Positions 36,718-45,235 of a stretch of 64,000 bases of DNA are shown here, piece after piece. The notes beneath the pieces were generated by a model. It was not told the origin of the DNA. It ran no database searches and saw only the letters and a program-made list of their open reading frames with translations. The stretch is from contig CACDPV010000005.1 of the NCBI GenBank assembly GCA_902554885.1, forward strand, positions 1 through 64,000, in the 5' to 3' direction. Origin of the DNA: Paracoccaceae bacterium. GTDB taxonomy: Bacteria; Pseudomonadota; Alphaproteobacteria; Rhodobacterales; Rhodobacteraceae. A program made the translations under genes and the position numbers. Numbering within the stretch: the first letter of the stretch is position 1; every line of letters begins with the position of its first letter.

Positions 36718-38025
36718 ATGACTATAAAATATTTAAAAAAAGCACCTCTTCATTCACGCAGTAACGATACTAAAACTCAGAAAATTGTGCAGGATATTTT
36801 AAGTGAGATAGAAGAGGGTGGAGACGAAAAAGCATTAGAGTATGCCGCAAAATTCGATAATTATGATGGTGAAATAATCCTCTCAAAAAATGCTATTGAT
36901 GCAGCCACAGCGCTAGTTCCAGAGAAAATGAAGCAAGATATTAAATTTGCGCATTCAAATGTTGAGAGATTTGCTAAGGCTCAGAAATCAACAGTCGCAA
37001 ATTTTGAGACAGAAGTCGTCCCTGGTCTGATAGCAGGACAAAAGGCTATTCCGGTAAACGCAGCAGGGTGTTATATTCCTGGAGGGCGCTACAGCCATAT
37101 AGCGAGTGCTATTATGACTGTTACAACAGCCAAAGTTGCGGGTTGCGATAATATTATAGCTTGCTCACCTCCCAGGCCGGATGTTGGTGTGGCTCCAGCC
37201 ATAATTTATGCTGCGCATATTTGTGGTGCTGATAAAATTCTTTCAATGGGCGGGGTGCAAGGAATAGCCGCAATGACTTTTGGTTTATTTGGTTTGCCAA
37301 GGGCAAATATTCTAGTTGGTCCGGGTAATCAGTTTGTAGCAGAGGCCAAGCGTCTGTTGTTTGGCCGCGTTGGTATTGATATGATCGCTGGCCCTACTGA
37401 TAGTCTTATTCTAGCAGATGGAACAGCTGACCCGATGATAGTAGCTGTCGATTTGGTGGGTCAAGCAGAGCACGGCTATAATTCACCTGTTTGGCTCGTG
37501 ACGGATGATCAAGCACTGGCTGAAAAAGTTATGGAGCTCGTTCCTGGGTTTATAGAAGATTTGCCGGACACAAACCGTGAAAACGCATTTGCCGCGTGGC
37601 GAGATTACGCGGAAGTCATTCTTTGTGATAACCGTGAAGAAATGGCACAAACTTCAGATGACTATGCGCCCGAGCATTTAACGGTGCAGGCTGCTGATTT
37701 GGACTGGTGGTTGGAAAATCTTAGCTGTTATGGATCTTTATTTTTAGGTGAAGAGACAACTGTTGCATTTGGAGATAAAGCATCGGGTACAAATCATGTT
37801 CTCCCAACTTCGGGAGCAGCTAATTATACAGGTGGTTTAAGTGTCCACAAGTACATGAAAATTGTCACATGGCAACGTGCAACTCGAGAAGGCGCCCGCC
37901 CGATAGCTGAAGCAACGGCACGTATTTCTAGGCTTGAAGGTATGGAGGGTCATGCAAGAACAGCTGATGTAAGGTTAGCCAAGTTTTTTCCAGATGAAAA
38001 ATTCGATTTAACAGCCAATGGTTAA
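36718..38025 (+). CDS. HisD-family dehydrogenase, HpsN-like (sulfopropanediol dehydrogenase)
   Basis: The 435-residue protein belongs to the histidinol dehydrogenase family. AGCYIPGGRYSHIASA, GVQGIAAMTFG, GPGNQFVAEAKRLLFG, DLVGQAEHGYNSPVWL and the catalytic DDYAPEHL are present. The PGGRY and AEHG..SP forms and the operon (TRAP importer, SDR, Zn-ADH; no other his genes) fit HpsN, which oxidises (R)-2,3-dihydroxypropane-1-sulfonate to sulfolactate, better than biosynthetic HisD. It starts 2 nt after the DUF475 gene and overlaps the SDR start by 8 nt. Subfamily assignment needs a tree. Confidence 0.78.
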   Translation: MTIKYLKKAPLHSRSNDTKTQKIVQDILSEIEEGGDEKALEYAAKFDNYDGEIILSKNAIDAATALVPEKMKQDIKFAHSNVERFAKAQKSTVANFETEVVPGLIAGQKAIPVNAAGCYIPGGRYSHIASAIMTVTTAKVAGCDNIIACSPPRPDVGVAPAIIYAAHICGADKILSMGGVQGIAAMTFGLFGLPRANILVGPGNQFVAEAKRLLFGRVGIDMIAGPTDSLILADGTADPMIVAVDLVGQAEHGYNSPVWLVTDDQALAEKVMELVPGFIEDLPDTNRENAFAAWRDYAEVILCDNREEMAQTSDDYAPEHLTVQAADLDWWLENLSCYGSLFLGEETTVAFGDKASGTNHVLPTSGAANYTGGLSVHKYMKIVTWQRATREGARPIAEATARISRLEGMEGHARTADVRLAKFFPDEKFDLTANG

Positions 38026-38779
38026 TACAAACTCACTTTTTGATCTAAGAAATAAAGTTGCCCTTGTGACGGGAGCAAGTTCTGGTCTAGGCCGACGGGC
38101 TGCAATAGTCTTATCGGCTGCAGGGGCGAAAGTAATAGGTGTCGCTCGTAGAAGAGATGCACTTGAAGAACTAAGAAAAGAAATAGGAAATAATTTCTCG
38201 TTTTTCGTGGGTGATGTTGCTCAGCGCGATAACATGAAAAACCTTTTATCTGAGGCGTCCAGAGAAGTTGGTATGCCCGATATTTTAGTACATGCCGCTG
38301 GCTTAAACCCTAGACAGACTGCTGATGAAGTAACTTCAGAGGGATGGGATAAAACCTTTGAAATTAACTTATCAGCACCATTTTTCTTATCACAGGCCGC
38401 TATCTCTGTAATGAAAGAGAAGGGTTGGGGTAGAATAGTGAATTTTGCTTCACTGCAATCTACTAGAGCATTCCCTGGTGGGTTGGCATATGGAGCATCC
38501 AAGGGTGGTATTGCACAGTTAACTCGGGCAATGGCAGAAGAATGGTCAGGAGATGGCATATGCGTTAACGCAATTGGCCCTGGTTTCTTCCCTACAGAAC
38601 TTACGAAAGCGGTTTTCGATGATGCAGAGCGAGCTGAGCGAAATGCGATGCAAACTTGTATTGGCCGAAATGGAAAATTAGAAGATATCGATGGCCCATT
38701 GTTGTTTTTGTGTTCCGACGCTTCAGCATATGTCACTGGTCAGGTTCTCATGGTTGATGGAGGTTTTACTGCAAAATGA
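38018..38779 (+). CDS. Short-chain dehydrogenase/reductase (possible HpsO/HpsP role)
   Basis: The 253-residue SDR has the cofactor loop TGASSGLGRR, the HAAG strand, catalytic Ser/Tyr/Lys (FASLQS and AYGASKGG) and a typical C-terminus VTGQVLMVDGGFTAK. It overlaps the HpsN-like gene by 8 nt and the Zn-ADH gene by 4 nt. In DHPS clusters two dehydrogenases (HpsO, HpsP) interconvert the enantiomers through the keto intermediate, and this gene is in the right place and has a suitable fold. Which of the two it equals, or whether the substrate is DHPS at all, is not shown by sequence. Confidence 0.85.
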   Translation: MVNTNSLFDLRNKVALVTGASSGLGRRAAIVLSAAGAKVIGVARRRDALEELRKEIGNNFSFFVGDVAQRDNMKNLLSEASREVGMPDILVHAAGLNPRQTADEVTSEGWDKTFEINLSAPFFLSQAAISVMKEKGWGRIVNFASLQSTRAFPGGLAYGASKGGIAQLTRAMAEEWSGDGICVNAIGPGFFPTELTKAVFDDAERAERNAMQTCIGRNGKLEDIDGPLLFLCSDASAYVTGQVLMVDGGFTAK

Positions 38780-39756
38780 AGGCTCTTGTTTATGATGGTC
38801 CTAAGGTTGTTTCTTACCGTGAAGTCCCTGATCCAATCCCGGACGAAGACAACGTCCTCATAAAGATCAAAGCAGTAGGAATTTGTGGTTCTGATATGCA
38901 TGCCTATTTAGGTCATGATGATAGACGCCCAGCTCCGCTGATCTTAGGTCATGAAGCTGCCGGAACTATCTCTGGTGGAGATAGAAATGGTGAACGTGTT
39001 ACAATTAATCCCCTAGTTTCATGTGGTACCTGCTGGGCCTGTTGCAATGGGAGAGAAAATATTTGTCCGAATAGAGAAATTATTTCGATGCCGCCCCGAG
39101 AAGGTGCATTTGCACAATATGTGACTATGCCTGAACGAAATTTGGTTACAGTGCCAAGTGACTATTACCTGCAGAAAGCAGCTTTAGTAGAGCCTTTGGC
39201 TGTCGGCTGGCACACTGCTAAATTAGCCGTTCATGCAATTGATATTAATATGGAAAAAAGGGCTTTAGTAATTGGTGGTGGAGCTATTGGTCTGGCAACT
39301 GCATTGGCGCTAAGGGCAATGGAGATTGATGATATAGTTATATCAGAGTTCAACCCGCTGCGCAGAGAATATTTGCAAGAACATATCGATGCTAATGTCG
39401 TGGAAAAAACTGCGGGCTCATTTCCAATCGTTATTGATGCAGTGGGCTTTGGCTCAACTCGCGCTGTAGCATCACAGCTTGTGTCTCCTGGTGGGGTCAT
39501 TGCACACGTGGGTTTAGGAGATAACACTGATGGTCTTGATGTTAGGCGTATAACCCTTCAAGAAATAACCTTTATTGGAACCTACACATATACCGTACAA
39601 GATTTTAAAGATACCGCGGAAGCATTATTTGCTGGGCGCCTAGGTTTATTAGAGTGGATCGAGAAGCGTCCACTTTCGGAAGGCAAGGCATCCTTTCGAG
39701 ATCTTCTAGGGAATACAGTTGCAGCTCCAAAAATAGTTCTCGAGCCATGGGCTTAG
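38776..39756 (+). CDS. Zinc-dependent medium-chain alcohol dehydrogenase
   Basis: The 326-residue MDR enzyme has the catalytic zinc residues in VGICGSDMH and LILGHEAAG, a structural-zinc cysteine cluster CGTCWACCNGRENICP, and the Rossmann motif VIGGGAIGLATALAL. It overlaps the SDR gene by 4 nt (ATGA) and ends the TRAP operon. It probably works with the SDR to oxidise and reduce C2 of a diol sulfonate or polyol. Sorbitol- or threonine-type dehydrogenase activity is the alternative. Confidence 0.87.
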   Translation: MKALVYDGPKVVSYREVPDPIPDEDNVLIKIKAVGICGSDMHAYLGHDDRRPAPLILGHEAAGTISGGDRNGERVTINPLVSCGTCWACCNGRENICPNREIISMPPREGAFAQYVTMPERNLVTVPSDYYLQKAALVEPLAVGWHTAKLAVHAIDINMEKRALVIGGGAIGLATALALRAMEIDDIVISEFNPLRREYLQEHIDANVVEKTAGSFPIVIDAVGFGSTRAVASQLVSPGGVIAHVGLGDNTDGLDVRRITLQEITFIGTYTYTVQDFKDTAEALFAGRLGLLEWIEKRPLSEGKASFRDLLGNTVAAPKIVLEPWA

Positions 39757-39763
39757 ATGAAAC

Positions 39764-40654
39764 TTAAGGATTTATTCTGCCTAAGCGCCAATTGGGAAAA
39801 ATCCCAGAACCCTCACAAAAACTCTTTGTATCAAAACCAGAAAATAATCCATCTTTTGTGACAAGAACAGTTTTCCAACCCTGTGCTGCCGCTCCCAAAA
39901 TATCAGTATGTAAAGAGTCCCCAAACATAGCAATTTTATCTCCGGGAATTTCGGATAAAGATTTTGTTAAAAGTTTATATACTGCTGAGTAAGGTTTGCC
40001 AAAAAATTTTACCTTAGAAGCTCCTAAGTCCATTAAGTCGTGGCCATAAAAGCCGGGTTCTAGTGTGAAGCCATTTTCTCTGGGCGCCACTAAATCTGCA
40101 TTTGCAATAATCACTGGGCGCTCGTTTTTTGAGATGCTATCTCGAAGCAAAAGTTGTTTCTTTGAGTTCCAGCCATTTGTAGAAAGAAATAAAAATCCAT
40201 CTACTTTATTAAAATCTTGTTGCGTATCTGTTAAACGAATGTATTCGGTTTTAAGATCACTAAGATCATCAGCCTCTGTAGTAATGACACCCCATAAACC
40301 AGTAGTAACATGTTCTAATGCAGCGTCGCGACTCGTGATAATTTCTTCTGTAGCAAAATAAAGGCCGAGATCTAAAAATTTTTTTTCTGCTCCACTTTTG
40401 TCATAACTTGCTGCATTGGTTAGAACACGTACTTGTTTATCCATATTGCGCAAAGTTTTCAGTGCTAAGTCTGCACCAGGTATAAGCTCTTCTCCGATAT
40501 TTAACACTCCAAAAGCATCAAAAACAAATACATCTATTTCATTTACAATCTCCAACATTGAATTAATTTCAATCGTTGTCGTCGGGGTATTAAAATAGGG
40601 AAGCCTTGATCTCAGGCTTTCGTATTTTTGAAAGACCGTAACAGAATCCAACAT
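39764..40654 (-). CDS. HAD-superfamily class IIA phosphatase
   Basis: The 296-residue protein has HAD motif I in a variant form (VFVFDAFGVLNIGEE, where the second Asp of the usual DxD is Phe), motif II TNAAS, and the cap-type IIA pattern with late GKPYSAVYKLL and motif IV FGDSLHTDILGAAAQGWKTVLV. Members are 4-nitrophenylphosphatase/NagD/phosphoglycolate-type enzymes. The altered motif I leaves catalytic strength uncertain. It is the last gene of the ABC operon, 70 nt after the phosphodiesterase-like gene, and may dephosphorylate its product. Confidence 0.82.
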   Translation of the reverse strand: MLDSVTVFQKYESLRSRLPYFNTPTTTIEINSMLEIVNEIDVFVFDAFGVLNIGEELIPGADLALKTLRNMDKQVRVLTNAASYDKSGAEKKFLDLGLYFATEEIITSRDAALEHVTTGLWGVITTEADDLSDLKTEYIRLTDTQQDFNKVDGFLFLSTNGWNSKKQLLLRDSISKNERPVIIANADLVAPRENGFTLEPGFYGHDLMDLGASKVKFFGKPYSAVYKLLTKSLSEIPGDKIAMFGDSLHTDILGAAAQGWKTVLVTKDGLFSGFDTKSFCEGSGIFPNWRLGRINP

Positions 40655-40724
40655 TGATAGATATACTCTCTTAGGTGCTTTTTTTTAATATTTTATATTA
40701 GTAAAATAATTCGATGAAATTGGA

Positions 40725-41537
40725 TTATTTGCTCTCAGGATAGAAAAGAAATGGCCCATCATAATGATCGATGAGGATTTGATGACTCAAAATTCCGCCC
40801 TGTATTTCATGCAACAAGAAGCATCCGGGCTCTTTTGTTAAGCAGTTTGGCGCGCCTTTTCTTAAATCTATTGTAACGGCATGTGAAACGCCAGGTGCTA
40901 TTTGACAAACTATATCCCCGAACTGTCCCACTATATTGCGGTGTATATGACCACAAATTAACTTTAATTTTCCGTTATATCCTGACAAAATTTTATTAAG
41001 TTCAGCACTTTCACGAAGGTTTTGAATATCCATTTTCTCTATTCCCGTCAGGATAGGTGGATGATGTGTAGCGACCAGTACTGGTTTTTCTTTTGCTGAA
41101 GAAAGAGAAGATTTTAAAAAATCTAGAGAAATATTTTCCAAATACCCATGAGCCATGCCAATAACACTTGTATCGAGCGCTATAATTTTCAAATCGTTAA
41201 AATCTATCTCCCAATTTATTGGGCCCTTTTTAGGCATCCAATCTTTATCTGAAAAAACCTTTTGCATTACTAGTTTGTTATCGTGGTTTCCAGGGATTGC
41301 CTGATATGGAATATCTAGTTCTTCAACTATTTTACGGAATAGTAAGTACTCTTCCTTTTTACCAAAATCAGTGAGATCCCCTGTAAATATTATCATGTCG
41401 ATTGGACCAATCTCAGGTAGGATTCTCCCGATTTTTTCAACACATTTCTTTAATGCTTTCGCTGTATCTACGTGTCCATAGGCCAGCTCACCTTGCGCTA
41501 CTATGTGTGGGTCAGATATTTGAATTATTTTGGTCAT
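40725..41537 (-). CDS. Calcineurin-type metallophosphoesterase (CpdA/GpdQ-like)
   Basis: The 270-residue enzyme has the complete binuclear metal site: ISDPHI, FTGDLTD, GNHDN, ATHHPP and CGHIHR. The family includes cAMP phosphodiesterase CpdA and glycerophosphodiesterase GpdQ. It begins 2 nt after the ABC ATPase gene and is cotranscribed with the importer, so its likely substrate is the imported compound or a derivative, for example a phosphodiester. No signal peptide, so cytoplasmic. Confidence 0.88.
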   Translation of the reverse strand: MTKIIQISDPHIVAQGELAYGHVDTAKALKKCVEKIGRILPEIGPIDMIIFTGDLTDFGKKEEYLLFRKIVEELDIPYQAIPGNHDNKLVMQKVFSDKDWMPKKGPINWEIDFNDLKIIALDTSVIGMAHGYLENISLDFLKSSLSSAKEKPVLVATHHPPILTGIEKMDIQNLRESAELNKILSGYNGKLKLICGHIHRNIVGQFGDIVCQIAPGVSHAVTIDLRKGAPNCLTKEPGCFLLHEIQGGILSHQILIDHYDGPFLFYPESK

Positions 41538-41539
41538 TT

Positions 41540-42565
41540 TTAGGCTTTCGATGGCAGAAGCAATATTGATTGTGGTTCTATTGTAAGGTTTATTTTTTCA
41601 CCTAACTTTGGAACTTTATTACCGGAAAAAATTGAAGTGATTGGTTCAGAAATAACTCCAGAAATACCAACTCTGTAATGTGTACCAAGGAAAGTTACTG
41701 TATCTACATATCCAGAAAGCGAGCCATTTTTATTTATTTGAATATTCTCGGCCCTTACGAATGCTTCGCAACCTGTCCCGTCTGCTGGCAATGAAACCTC
41801 GCCACCTTTAAGTTGGAGTTTTGAGCCATTTATTTCGCCCGCTAAATGCATTGCACTGCCAACAAAACTTGCTACGAAGGTTGAAGTAGGCTTTCGGTAG
41901 AGTTCCTCTGGCGTTCCACTCTGAACTATTTCTCCCTGTGACATCACCGCAACGCGATCTGCAATTGCCATAGCTTCATTTTGATCGTGCGTAACAAAAA
42001 TTGCTGTTATATTGAATTTTCTCAGAAGAATTGCCAGTTCATCGCGCAAAGTTTCTCGCAATGCTGCGTCGAGCGCTGATAATGGTTCGTCGAGCAATAA
42101 TAACCTTGGTCGAGGTGCGATGGCACGAGCTAATGCTACTCTCTGTCTTTGCCCCCCACTCAATGCAGTAACTGCGCGTTGAGCGTAATCATTTAGTTGG
42201 CACATTTCTAGGACTTCAGAGACCCGCGCTTCAATATCAGCCTTGGGTAGTTTTTTCATTTTTAAACCATAACCGATATTTGCTCTAACAGACATATTTG
42301 GGAATAAAGCGTATGACTGAAAAACCATACCAACTTGCCTTCGTTCCACTGGTAGATCAGTAACGTCATCACTATCAAACCAGATCTTGCCACCAGGATC
42401 AGGTGTCTCAAGACCAGCTATGATCCGTAATAAAGTGGTTTTACCACATCCTGATGGGCCCAGTAGTGAAACTATTTCACCGGTATTTACCTTAAGGCTC
42501 GTTGGAAGTAGGGCTTTGGTCCCATCGCCAAAAGTTTTTGCGGTAGTAGTTAGATTTAAAGTCAT
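41540..42565 (-). CDS. ABC importer ATPase (PotA/FbpC-like)
   Basis: The 341-residue ATPase has Walker A GPSGCGKTT, Q-loop VFQSYALFPN, signature LSGGQRQRVALARA, Walker B LLLLDEPLSALD and a C-terminal TOBE-type domain. This is the class used with ferric iron, spermidine/putrescine, thiamine and aminoethylphosphonate importers. ATG at 42565 overlaps the permease stop (ATGA); a longer upstream frame is unlikely. It is operon gene four after the binding protein and two permeases. Confidence 0.92.
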   Translation of the reverse strand: MTLNLTTTAKTFGDGTKALLPTSLKVNTGEIVSLLGPSGCGKTTLLRIIAGLETPDPGGKIWFDSDDVTDLPVERRQVGMVFQSYALFPNMSVRANIGYGLKMKKLPKADIEARVSEVLEMCQLNDYAQRAVTALSGGQRQRVALARAIAPRPRLLLLDEPLSALDAALRETLRDELAILLRKFNITAIFVTHDQNEAMAIADRVAVMSQGEIVQSGTPEELYRKPTSTFVASFVGSAMHLAGEINGSKLQLKGGEVSLPADGTGCEAFVRAENIQINKNGSLSGYVDTVTFLGTHYRVGISGVISEPITSIFSGNKVPKLGEKINLTIEPQSILLLPSKA

Positions 42566-43353
42566 TGGGCTATCCTTTGAGCACGGGCAGAAGCCCACTG
42601 CATGGCCATTAAAAGTGGGACAATTAATACAAAGAAGACTAATGTGTATGCGGAAGCAATTTCTAATCTCATTGATGCATAGCTATCTGCTAGACCCACT
42701 GGTAAAGTTTTCAGATAAGGTGTGTGTAGCATCCATGTTAGGTTAAACTCCCCAATTGAAAGTGTAACCACAGTTAACGCACCTGCAAGAATACCTGGCA
42801 TAGCGTTAGGCACTACTATGTCGCGAAACCTTTGCCAGGGAGAAGCTCCAAGAGACGCAGCACCTTCTTCCAGAGTTTTAAGATCCATTGCTGCTAGAAC
42901 TGCTAAGATAGACCTTACCATAAACGGCAAGGTATACAGCACATGACCAACTAGTATGAATGTCCAAGAAGTTCGGAAGCCACTTAGAGTTCCATAAAGC
43001 TGCAACAGAGCTAGTGCTAGAGCAAGTCCTGGTACAGCCAGTGGTAAAGATATAAATTCCTCTAACAATCTGGATAGCCAGCCCGGGTGTCGGGCTAGTC
43101 CATAAGCAGCAGGTAATCCGATTATTAAAGTTACTATAAGGCAAGCTATTGCAAGCCATAGAGATAAGAAAATACTGTCTGCATAAAGCTCCCAGACATT
43201 TAGTACCCACTTAAAAGTGAGGCCAGACGAAACACCTTTGAAATAATTTACTGTTACTCCAGCTAGCACTGACATTAGTGTTGGTATCAAAAGAAATGCA
43301 CACGCTGTAAGAGTAACAGTTAATTGTAAAAGTTTTGTTTTTGATCTGAACAA
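42562..43353 (-). CDS. ABC importer permease 2
   Basis: The 263-residue inner-membrane protein has about six membrane segments and an EAA loop EEGAASLGASPWQRFRDIVVPNAMPGI. It belongs to the PotC/FbpB-type permeases. The start is TTG at 43353, directed by an AGGAGGG box that lies inside the last codons of the upstream permease gene. It forms the channel with the permease at 43355-44158. Confidence 0.9.
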   Translation of the reverse strand: MFRSKTKLLQLTVTLTACAFLLIPTLMSVLAGVTVNYFKGVSSGLTFKWVLNVWELYADSIFLSLWLAIACLIVTLIIGLPAAYGLARHPGWLSRLLEEFISLPLAVPGLALALALLQLYGTLSGFRTSWTFILVGHVLYTLPFMVRSILAVLAAMDLKTLEEGAASLGASPWQRFRDIVVPNAMPGILAGALTVVTLSIGEFNLTWMLHTPYLKTLPVGLADSYASMRLEIASAYTLVFFVLIVPLLMAMQWASARAQRIAQ

Positions 43354-43354
43354 A

Positions 43355-44158
43355 TTACCCTCCTGCCGCTACTGTTGTGCCTGATAAACTTCGGGCGATT
43401 AATAGTAATATCCAGGTTACAATACCCAATACAATTGATAGGGCAGCTGCCATTGCGATATTTGCAGATAATGTGAACTCAGTATAAATTACCATAGGGA
43501 TCACATCGATATTTGTTGCTAAGGTAAACGCCGTTCCAAAAGCTCCCATTGCTGTGGCAAATGCTATAGCCCCAGAGGCAATTAATGAGGGCATTAGGCC
43601 GGGAAGGATAACATCCACTACCACTCTAAATGGGTTTGCTCCTAAAGTTCGAGCAGCCTCTTCCAGTGCTGGGTCAAGCTTCTCTGCAGCAGCCATGACC
43701 GTTAATAGTACACGGGGTATAGAAAAATATAGATAACCTAAAAATAGCCCTAATACCGAATAAGCAAATACTACATGCCCTGGCGTTATTTGGTTAATTA
43801 ACCCTTGGCGTCCTCCGAGTAATATTATCAAAAAACCAATTACTACTCCTGGAAAAGCTAGAGGTAGTGTAAGAATAGATAATAGTATATTTCTGCCACG
43901 AAATTTATTTCTGACCAGAAACATTCCAGCCGTAGTTGAAACTGCCAAAGCAGCAAAAGTAGTAGCTAATGAAACAAGGACTGTTAGTACTAATGTATTT
44001 ATATATCTAGGTTTTCTTATAATATCTAGGTAGACAGCCCAGCCATTATCACCCTCTACTGATGCTAAAAATAGCCGCATTAGTGGAAATGCCAGAAATG
44101 CCAATGAAAAGATTAATAGAGGCGTTAGGCAGGTTAGTACGAAGGTTCTATTTGTCAT
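43355..44158 (-). CDS. ABC importer permease 1
   Basis: The 267-residue inner-membrane protein has about six membrane segments and the EAA loop EEAARTLGANPFRVVVDVILPGLMPSL. It pairs with the next gene's permease. Its last codons (GCAGGAGGG) double as the ribosome binding site for that gene, one base apart, which implies coupled translation. A hairpin separates it from the binding-protein gene upstream. Confidence 0.9.
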   Translation of the reverse strand: MTNRTFVLTCLTPLLIFSLAFLAFPLMRLFLASVEGDNGWAVYLDIIRKPRYINTLVLTVLVSLATTFAALAVSTTAGMFLVRNKFRGRNILLSILTLPLAFPGVVIGFLIILLGGRQGLINQITPGHVVFAYSVLGLFLGYLYFSIPRVLLTVMAAAEKLDPALEEAARTLGANPFRVVVDVILPGLMPSLIASGAIAFATAMGAFGTAFTLATNIDVIPMVIYTEFTLSANIAMAAALSIVLGIVTWILLLIARSLSGTTVAAGG

Positions 44159-44169
44159 GAAGTGCTAAT

Positions 44170-44196
44170 GGGTCGAGCATATTCCATACTCGACCC
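44170..44196 (-). terminator. Hairpin after ABC binding-protein gene
   Basis: An eight-pair perfect stem GGGTCGAG/CTCGACCC with an 11-base loop lies in the 54-nt gap between the binding-protein stop and the permease gene. It has no clear T tract on the minus strand. A role as attenuator or mRNA-stabilising structure is likely, as for the other binding-protein genes in this window. Confidence 0.6.
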
Positions 44197-44212
44197 GTCT
44201 CTTTAAGAATTA

Positions 44213-45208
44213 CTATTTAACTTCGCTGAGATAACGCTCACCAAAACCCGATTGCGCTTTCTCCATTTCCGCATAGTTAACAGCGACTGCACGCTCATAA
44301 TCACTGGCTGGCAGAAATTTTGCAGCAACTTCTGCAGGTAATTCTACTGGACGTGAAGGTTGCAGGTATGCGTTTGTCCAAATTGCTTGACCCTTATCGG
44401 AAAGGATAAAATCTAAAACTTTTTTCCCAAGCTCAGGATTAGGGCCATTATTTACAAGGCTCATAACGTAGGGTACGCGAACCGAACCTTCGCAAGGAAG
44501 AACAAACTCAAAGTTACCATCTTCTTCGTACTTTCCCCTGTAAGCGTTAAAGTCGTAGTCAAAGAGAATTGGAATTTCCCCAGATACTACTCGTGCGTAA
44601 GATGTTTGCTTTGGCACGATTGGTGAATTTTTTCCTAGGTCGTTAAAATACTTAATTGCAGGATCAAAATTATTAAGGTCACCTCCAAATGCTATATTTG
44701 CTGCGACTGCGCCTGCATATCCAACGAAAGCGGATGATGGATCAAGATATCCAACCATTCCTCTGTAATCGGACTTAGTTAAGTCAGCAAAGCATTGTGG
44801 GACTTCTGCTCCGCCCAGAGCATCAACATTTACAAAGAATCCAAGAGTCCCGTAGTGTATTGCAAACCATTTACCATCTGGATCCTTTAATCCATCCGGT
44901 ATGTCATCAAAACCGGTTGGTTTATATGCTGTTGCTACTCCCTCATTTCCTGCTTTGATGCCGGTAGTTACACCATAATATGCGACATCTGCTACTGGAT
45001 TATCTCTTTCGGCTAAGAGTTGGCTTAATGTTTGCCCTGAATTTTTATTATCATGGGGCATTTGTACATCTATTTCTTTATCAATTGCCTCTAACATAGA
45101 TGCCCAATCTGCCCATTGTGGTGGACAATTATAGCAAACTGCATCTTCAGCTATAGCTGGAGTTACAAATGCCATTGTCATTAAAGTGGCTACTAGTCTA
45201 TATTTCAT
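44213..45208 (-). CDS. ABC importer substrate-binding protein (PotD/FbpA-like)
   Basis: The 331-residue periplasmic protein has a signal peptide (about residues 1-20, ending PAIA), followed by a CYNCPP cysteine pair. The body resembles the extracellular solute-binding family of the iron/spermidine/2-aminoethylphosphonate group (YGTLGFFVNVDAL, DYRGMVGYLDPSSAFVGYAG, VPYVMSLVNNGPNPELGKKVLDFILSD). The ligand is not identifiable. The phosphodiesterase and HAD phosphatase genes in the operon suggest a phosphorus-containing compound (inference). Confidence 0.85.
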   Translation of the reverse strand: MKYRLVATLMTMAFVTPAIAEDAVCYNCPPQWADWASMLEAIDKEIDVQMPHDNKNSGQTLSQLLAERDNPVADVAYYGVTTGIKAGNEGVATAYKPTGFDDIPDGLKDPDGKWFAIHYGTLGFFVNVDALGGAEVPQCFADLTKSDYRGMVGYLDPSSAFVGYAGAVAANIAFGGDLNNFDPAIKYFNDLGKNSPIVPKQTSYARVVSGEIPILFDYDFNAYRGKYEEDGNFEFVLPCEGSVRVPYVMSLVNNGPNPELGKKVLDFILSDKGQAIWTNAYLQPSRPVELPAEVAAKFLPASDYERAVAVNYAEMEKAQSGFGERYLSEVK

Positions 45209-45235
45209 TTTGACTTCTCCTATTTCATTTACTTT

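Noticed and set aside
36718-38025. Annotation as biosynthetic histidinol dehydrogenase HisD
   Set aside because: No histidine biosynthesis genes nearby; operon content and the AEHG..SP form fit the HpsN-like branch better. A tree is required to be certain.
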